Positions 4,648 to 5,943 of a DNA stretch of 5,943 nt are shown here, piece by piece (the first letter of the stretch is position 1; every line of letters starts with the position of its first letter). This DNA is from UBA668 sp966112835 (lineage in GTDB: Bacteria > Actinomycetota > Acidimicrobiia > Acidimicrobiales > Ilumatobacteraceae). The DNA is taken from the NCBI GenBank assembly GCA_966112835.1, contig CBHWEI010000250.1, forward strand, positions 1 through 5,943. Direction: 5' to 3'. The position numbers and the translations under genes were made by a program. Below the pieces are notes generated by a model, which was given only the letters and a program-made list of their open reading frames with translations, made no database searches and was not told the origin of the DNA.

Positions 4648-5943
4648 GAGTTGTGCGTCGACCTCGGCCTGCAGCCGGGCGACGAACTCGTCGAGCGCGA
4701 CACCGCGCTCCACTTCCCCACCCCGCGGGTTCACACCGAGGGTGCCCGCGGCGACGTCGTCGTCGCCGACCACGAGCACGTACGGCAGCTTCTCGAGCTT
4801 GGCAGTGCGGATGCGCTTGCCCAACTGGTCGTCGGCGCTGACGAGGTCGGCGCGGAAGCCGGCCGCCTCGAGGCGGGCGACGACCTGCTCGGCATAGCCG
4901 TGGTGCGCGTCGGCCACTGGCAGCACGCGCGCCTGCACTGGTGCCATCCACGTGGGGAACGCACCGGCGTAGTGCTCGACGAGCACACCGAAGAACCGCT
5001 CGACCGAACCGAACAGGGCGCGGTGCAACATGATGGGACGGTGGCGGGCGTTGTCGGCCCCGACGTACTCGAGCTCGAACCGCTCGGGCAGGTTGAAGTC
5101 GCACTGGATCGTGCTGAGCTGCCACGTGCGGCCGATGGCGTCCTTCACGTCGATGTCGATCTTGGGACCGTAGAAGGCGGCGTCGCCCTCCTTGATCTTG
5201 TAGGGCAGGTCGTACTTCTCGAGCGACATGCGCAGCGCTTCGGTGGCGCGGTCCCAGTTCTCGTCGGTGCCCACGTACTTCTCGGGGTCCTTCGTGGACA
5301 GGTTCGCCGTGAAGTCCTGGAAGCCGAACGCACGGAGCACGCTCATGACGAAGTCGAGCAGCGAGATGATCTCGTCCTGCAGCTGCTCCTCCGTGCAGTA
5401 GATGTGGCTGTCGTCCTGTGTGAAGCCACGGATGCGCATGAGGCCGTGCAGCGTGCCCGCCCGCTCGTAGCGGTACACCGTGCCCAGCTCGAACAGCCGC
5501 AGCGGCAGCTCGCGATAGCTGCGCTGGCGACTGCGGAAGATGAGGCAGTGCATGGGGCAGTTCATCGGCTTCGGGTAGTACGTGCCGTTGTCCATCTCCA
5601 TGGGCGGGTACATGCCGTCCTTGTACCAGGCCAGGTGACCGCTGGTCTCGAACAGGTTCGCGTTCGCGAGGTGCGGCGTGTAGACGAACTCGTAGCCGCC
5701 CGTCTCGTGACGGTGACGGCTGTAGTCCTCCATGAGCTTGCGGACGATGCCGCCCTTGGGGTGCCACACGGCCAGGCCGCCACCCAGCTCCTGTGGGAAG
5801 CTGAGCAGGTCGAGCTCGACCGCGAGCTTGCGGTGGTCGCGCTTCTCGGCCTCTTCCAGGCGGTGGAGGTGCTCGTCGAGCTCGGCCTTGCTGGCCCACG
5901 CCGTGCCGTAGATGCGCTGCAGCATCGGGCCCTTCTCGTTGCC
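4636..5943 (-). CDS. thrS: Threonyl-tRNA synthetase, C-terminal two-thirds (partial)
   Basis: The frame is open through the right edge and reads GNEKGPMLQRIYGTAWAS at the boundary, so the N-terminal TGS and editing domains lie outside; 435 residues are visible. The enzyme charges tRNA-Thr with threonine in the cytosol. Counting from the Met at 5925, the class II core shows motif 1 (about 56-84, ending YTPHL), motif 2 (VYRYERAGTLHGLMRIRGF, 150-168) and motif 3 (GSVERFFGVLVEH, 306-318). The three zinc ligands that select threonine are Cys123 (MNCPMHC), His174 (QDDSHIYC) and His301 (LHRALFGS). The anticodon-binding domain runs from about 327 to the end, with GFRADLVSADDQLGKRIRTA. All key residues are intact. 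The stop overlaps the receiver gene by eight bases. The promoter, and any leader control such as a T-box, would be outside the window. In mycobacteria the Ap4A-phosphorylase HIT gene follows thrS directly; here the receiver and kinase genes lie between them. Confidence 0.97.
   Translation of the reverse strand, partial: GNEKGPMLQRIYGTAWASKAELDEHLHRLEEAEKRDHRKLAVELDLLSFPQELGGGLAVWHPKGGIVRKLMEDYSRHRHETGGYEFVYTPHLANANLFETSGHLAWYKDGMYPPMEMDNGTYYPKPMNCPMHCLIFRSRQRSYRELPLRLFELGTVYRYERAGTLHGLMRIRGFTQDDSHIYCTEEQLQDEIISLLDFVMSVLRAFGFQDFTANLSTKDPEKYVGTDENWDRATEALRMSLEKYDLPYKIKEGDAAFYGPKIDIDVKDAIGRTWQLSTIQCDFNLPERFELEYVGADNARHRPIMLHRALFGSVERFFGVLVEHYAGAFPTWMAPVQARVLPVADAHHGYAEQVVARLEAAGFRADLVSADDQLGKRIRTAKLEKLPYVLVVGDDDVAAGTLGVNPRGGEVERGVALDEFVARLQAEVDAQLAVS

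Noticed and set aside
4214..5899. Long minus-strand open frame (561 codons) overlapping thrS
   Set aside because: It is a GC-rich shadow frame: Arg/Pro/Ala-rich, with no family motifs, and it lies over the fully recognisable thrS and receiver genes.
1..5943. CRISPR array, transposon, phage or defence system
   Set aside because: I saw no regularly spaced repeats, transposase, integrase, terminal inverted repeats, tRNA or rRNA in the window. All genes read as chromosomal housekeeping or signalling genes.

Overview
The window is GC-rich DNA with tightly packed genes, and its codons mostly end in G or C. It most likely comes from an actinomycete-type bacterium (Actinomycetota). Three things support this: the codon bias, the actinobacterial-looking pairing of threonyl-tRNA synthetase with an Ap4A-type HIT protein, and start codons sitting a few bases after TANNNT hexamers, as in leaderless actinobacterial transcripts. 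A lineage near Acidimicrobiia is a guess and cannot be settled here.

Layout, left to right. On the plus strand, the last 78 residues of a sulfite-oxidase-family molybdenum enzyme run in from the left edge. Its end overlaps, tail to tail, a minus-strand block of three close genes. Read in transcription order these are a HIT-family (Ap4A phosphorylase-like) protein, a GNAT acetyltransferase (ATGA overlap) and a PIG3-type quinone oxidoreductase (23-base gap). Upstream of that block on the same strand is a soluble sensor histidine kinase of about 616 residues. It is followed by a divergent regulatory region of roughly 70 bases. A plus-strand unit then holds a 32-codon upstream reading frame and a receiver-only response regulator. 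The right part is the C-terminal 435 residues of threonyl-tRNA synthetase on the minus strand, which overlaps the regulator tail to tail by 8 bases.

How the genes may work together. The kinase and receiver are very likely a two-component pair with a shared divergent promoter region. Neither has a visible output domain, so the signal must go to another protein. The kinase has a normal phospho-accepting histidine, but its ATP-binding domain lacks the usual N-box asparagine and the DxGxG G1 motif. ThrRS and the HIT protein are direct neighbours in Mycobacterium tuberculosis (Rv2614c-Rv2613c), so this pair appears to have been inserted between them or retained there.

The points most worth checking are the degenerate kinase, the 32-codon frame before the receiver (either a coupled leader frame or a broken N-terminus), the recurring TANNNT start-site promoters, and a perfect 16-bp palindrome covering both convergent stop codons at 4632-4647. 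There is no CRISPR array, mobile element, RNA gene or defence island in the window, and no gene-free stretch longer than about 75 bases.
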